A stretch of 8,300 bases of DNA, taken from assembly GCA_009774655.1 (NCBI GenBank), contig VSOD01000182.1:1-8300 (forward strand), given 5' to 3'. Below, one piece after another: positions 6,566-8,300 of the stretch. A program made the position numbers and the translations under genes. The DNA is from Lachnospiraceae bacterium. Its GTDB lineage: Bacteria; Bacillota_A; Clostridia; Lachnospirales; Lachnospiraceae. Positions within the stretch are counted from its first letter, which is position 1. Every line of letters starts with the position of its first letter. The notes beneath the pieces are model-generated. The model was not told where the DNA came from and ran no database searches. It saw only the letters and a program-made list of their open reading frames with translations.

Positions 6566-7618
6566 TTAATATAGACTGCCGGAATTGACCACCGGCTGCG
6601 CATCATGGTTGCCGCACAGTACCACCAGCAGGTTGGAGACCATGGCTGCTTTGCGTTCTTCATCCAATTCTACGGTGTGGTGTTCGTTCAGTCTCTCAAG
6701 CGCCATTTCGACCATGCCCACTGCACCGTCTACGATCATCTTCCTTGCGTCGATGATGGCGGATGCCTGCTGTCTCTGCAGCATGACCGCGGCGATCTCG
6801 GGCGCGTAGGCGAGATAGGTGATCCTTGCTTCGATGATCTCGATACCTGCTTCCTGTACCCTGTTCTGGATCTCGTCGCGGATCCTGGCGGCTACGATCT
6901 CGCTGGAACCGCGCAGGCTGCCTTCGTCTGCGATGCCGTCCCCGGTAGTGTCCACACCCTGAGCCACGTCGTACGGATAGATGCGGACGATATTGCGCAG
7001 GGCGCTGTCGCACTGCAGGGAAAGGAATTCCTTGTAGTTATCCACGTTAAATACGGCTTTGGCGGTGTTGACGATGCGCCATGTCACGGCGATGCCGATT
7101 TCCACCGGGTTGCCCAGACAGTCGTTGATCTTCTGGCGGCTGTTGTTCAGGGTCATGATCTTCAGGGAAATCTTCTTGCTGGGTGCTTCCTGTGTAGTGG
7201 CTGCCGCTGCGCCTGCACCGTTTACATTGTTGACATCCCCGCTTTGGCTGAGCTTCGTATGGGAAGCGGGATTGACGCTGGAACAGAAAGGATTGACAAA
7301 GTAGAAGCCATCCTCTTTGAGCGTTCCGATATAGTTGCCGAACAGCGTCAGAACCAGCGCTTCCTGCGGTCTTAATACCTTGAGTCCGCAGAAAAGGATC
7401 CAGCCGAGGGCGATGACCAGCATACATAGGACCATGGTCAGCGTAAAAAAGATCTTGAGCGGCAGGTGGGAGGAAGAACCGCCCAGATGATCGAGTGTGA
7501 CGCCGCTGATCACGACGCCAAGGATAGCCGCTGCGTACATCAGCAGGAGGCCAAGCAGCACGGGGAGCCCGTTCTTTTTGGTTTGCATGATTTTTTCTTC
7601 TACATTTTTTTCCTGCAT
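6566..7618 (-). CDS. SPFH/Band 7 domain membrane protein
   Basis: A 350-residue protein of the stomatin/prohibitin/flotillin superfamily, likely an oligomeric scaffold on the cytoplasmic membrane. Two hydrophobic segments (about 18-42 and 55-79) precede the SPFH region, which begins around 80 with V-L-R-P-Q-E-A. The pattern I-E-I-I-E-A-R-I-T-Y-L-A-Y-A-P-E-I (259-275) followed by Q-R-Q-Q-A-S-A-I-I-D-A-R (281-292) is characteristic. The C-terminus is helical and ends QPVVNSGSLY. Two insertions stand out: a Gly/Ala/Asn-rich stretch (about 125-149) and an acidic loop DTTGDGIADEG (223-233) resembling calcium-binding loops. ATG 7618 is chosen because GGAGG lies six bases upstream; the in-frame ATG at 7696 has none. 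Its cellular role is unknown. Confidence 0.88.
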   Translation of the reverse strand: MQEKNVEEKIMQTKKNGLPVLLGLLLMYAAAILGVVISGVTLDHLGGSSSHLPLKIFFTLTMVLCMLVIALGWILFCGLKVLRPQEALVLTLFGNYIGTLKEDGFYFVNPFCSSVNPASHTKLSQSGDVNNVNGAGAAAATTQEAPSKKISLKIMTLNNSRQKINDCLGNPVEIGIAVTWRIVNTAKAVFNVDNYKEFLSLQCDSALRNIVRIYPYDVAQGVDTTGDGIADEGSLRGSSEIVAARIRDEIQNRVQEAGIEIIEARITYLAYAPEIAAVMLQRQQASAIIDARKMIVDGAVGMVEMALERLNEHHTVELDEERKAAMVSNLLVVLCGNHDAQPVVNSGSLY

Positions 7619-7721
7619 AGGAAACCTCCATTCTTGTGCCCTGCCGTACCCTTTGCAAACGCCGGCTGAGAAGCAGCGTTGGGAACGGACATGCATCTTT
7701 TGTCTTCGTTGCTATGATTTG

Positions 7722-7768
7722 AAATTTATCTGATATCATTATGATATCATAATAAATTTAAAAGTCAA
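7722..7768 (-). promoter_or_regulatory. SPFH operon promoter with overlapping twin-palindrome operator
   Basis: In the minus direction TTGACT (complement of 7763-7768), 16 bp, TATCAT (complement of 7741-7746) match five of six consensus bases at each box. Two copies of the 8-bp palindrome TGATATCA lie at 7731-7738 and 7742-7749, 11 bp apart. The upstream one covers the -10 box and is part of a perfect 16-bp palindrome, ATTATGATATCATAAT (7738-7753); the other falls at the expected start site. Outer arms AAATTTAT (7722-7729) and ATAAATTT (7752-7759) frame them. A bound dimeric regulator would block transcription. The leader from about 7734 to 7619 holds nothing else clear. Confidence 0.65.
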
Positions 7769-7791
7769 CACATTTTGTAAGAAAGAACCGG

Positions 7792-7820
7792 TTTCATTTT
7801 TGGGAGTGGTCGTTTATAAT
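7792..7820 (+). promoter_or_regulatory. Promoter of the glycosyltransferase gene
   Basis: A perfect TATAAT (7815-7820) is preceded at 17 bp by TTTCAT (7792-7797), a weak -35. Transcription would begin near 7827, giving a 5' leader of about 130 nt. It diverges from the SPFH promoter, with the two -35 boxes about 24 bp apart. Confidence 0.6.
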
Positions 7821-7826
7821 GGGGAG

Positions 7827-7956
7827 AAAGGTTGAGAAGAATCCGGACTCTTTGCCGAAGGCAAACTCGGAACAGGCCGGATGCCGTAACCAGGAAGCCG
7901 TAGGCTGAATAGTTACTACAGATGAGATCATAATTCCAGAAAAGGGGCGAAGTGAC
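7827..7956 (+). promoter_or_regulatory. Structured 5' leader of the DUF4422 gene, no known class recognised
   Basis: The leader can fold into two adjacent elements. The first is an outer stem ATCCGG (7841-7846) with CCGGAT (7877-7882), enclosing a 6-bp hairpin TTTGCC-GAA-GGCAAA (7851-7865). The second is GTAAC (7886-7890) with GTTAC (7912-7916), enclosing AGCC-GTA-GGCT (7896-7906). Purine-rich single strands lie between them (for example CTCGGAACAGG and CAGGA). No terminator with a T-tract is seen, and the ribosome site at 7944-7948 is not obviously paired. It could be a riboswitch or other cis-regulatory RNA (inference). Confidence 0.4.
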
Positions 7957-8300
7957 ATGACAGTAACCATCTTCACGATGACACATAAGAAATTCAGGGA
8001 GCCGGAAGACGCCATTTATGTGCCGCTGCACGTAGGCCGTGCCTGCAGCGGGGACTACGGCTATGCAGGCGACGACACAGGCGATAATATATCGGCGAAA
8101 AACTGCTATTACGGGGAACTGACGGGGGTCTACTGGGTGTGGAAGAACGTGCGCACTACAGATTATGTGGGCATCTGCCATTACAGGCGCTATTTCTGCA
8201 CGGAGGAGGGACGGATCCTGAATGAAAAGGACTATCTGTCCATCCTGCAGGACTATGATATCATCACTTCCAAAAGATTGAAGCTGAATTACTCCTATTT
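7957..8300 (+). CDS. DUF4422 glycosyltransferase-like protein (partial at right edge)
   Basis: The first 114 codons of a protein with the DUF4422 signature, found in capsular and extracellular polysaccharide clusters and thought to be a glycosyltransferase domain acting in the cytoplasm. Visible motifs are the start strand TVTIFTMTHK (2-10), YVPLHVG (21-27), DDTGDNIS (39-46), YxELTGVYWVWKN (52-64) and DYVGICHYRRYF (69-80), in the family order and spacing. AGGGG (7944-7948) lies eight bases before the ATG. The gene is open at the right edge, and full-length members are usually about 250 residues or more. It has its own promoter and a long structured leader, and is probably the first gene of a polysaccharide locus that continues to the right. 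Confidence 0.87.
   Translation, partial: MTVTIFTMTHKKFREPEDAIYVPLHVGRACSGDYGYAGDDTGDNISAKNCYYGELTGVYWVWKNVRTTDYVGICHYRRYFCTEEGRILNEKDYLSILQDYDIITSKRLKLNYSY

Noticed and set aside
6605..7375. Open frame on the plus strand opposite the SPFH gene
   Set aside because: Antisense to a strongly supported SPFH gene, with no motif of its own.
7846..7880. Resemblance to a glycine riboswitch core (GCCGAAGGCAAACTC)
   Set aside because: The similarity is limited to a hairpin with a GAA loop. The GGAGAG/CTCTC pairing and the downstream GGACAGA element of that class are absent.
8256..8263. A third TGATATCA copy inside the glycosyltransferase gene
   Set aside because: It encodes conserved-looking residues (Tyr-Asp-Ile-Ile), stands alone and is far from a promoter, so it is probably chance.

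Overview
The window looks like chromosomal DNA of a Gram-positive anaerobe of the Clostridia, most probably a Lachnospiraceae-type gut bacterium. This is inferred from protein flavour (a two-Rossmann TrkA paired with TrkH, an SPFH protein followed by a small Arc-like protein, a DUF4422 glycosyltransferase), consensus Shine-Dalgarno sites (GGAGG/AGGGGG) and moderate GC coding sequence with AT-rich promoters. I did not identify a species. No rRNA, tRNA, CRISPR array, transposase or phage gene was seen.

Layout. (1) 1-2947, minus strand: trkA then trkH, a potassium-uptake operon. trkH runs off the left edge with only its last residues missing. An 11-bp perfect inverted repeat lies in the 86-bp gap between the two genes. 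(2) 2948-3361: a divergent intergenic region with three copies of an 8-bp motif upstream of trkA, and a 51-codon open frame whose stop overlaps the start codon of the next gene. (3) 3362-4648, plus: a DHA3/Mef-like major facilitator drug exporter. (4) 4702-6245, plus: a promoter, a PAP2 lipid phosphatase and a SplB-like radical SAM protein, closely spaced and probably co-transcribed, ending at a strong and probably bidirectional terminator. (5) 6347-7618, minus: an SPFH/Band 7 membrane protein followed 18 bp later by a 66-residue ribbon-helix-helix protein. Their promoter carries two 8-bp palindromes, one helical turn apart, over the -10 element. (6) 7815-8300, plus: a promoter with a perfect TATAAT, a foldable leader of about 130 nt, and the first 114 codons of a DUF4422 glycosyltransferase that leaves the right edge.

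How the parts fit: TrkA and TrkH form one transporter. SPFH and RHH form a conserved-looking pair in which the RHH protein may repress the operon through the operator over the promoter (inference). The glycosyltransferase is probably the first gene of an extracellular or capsular polysaccharide locus. The most interesting signals are regulatory: the operator of the SPFH operon, the leader frame in front of the exporter, the structured leader of the glycosyltransferase, and the stem-loop between trkA and trkH. No clearly new multi-gene system is visible.
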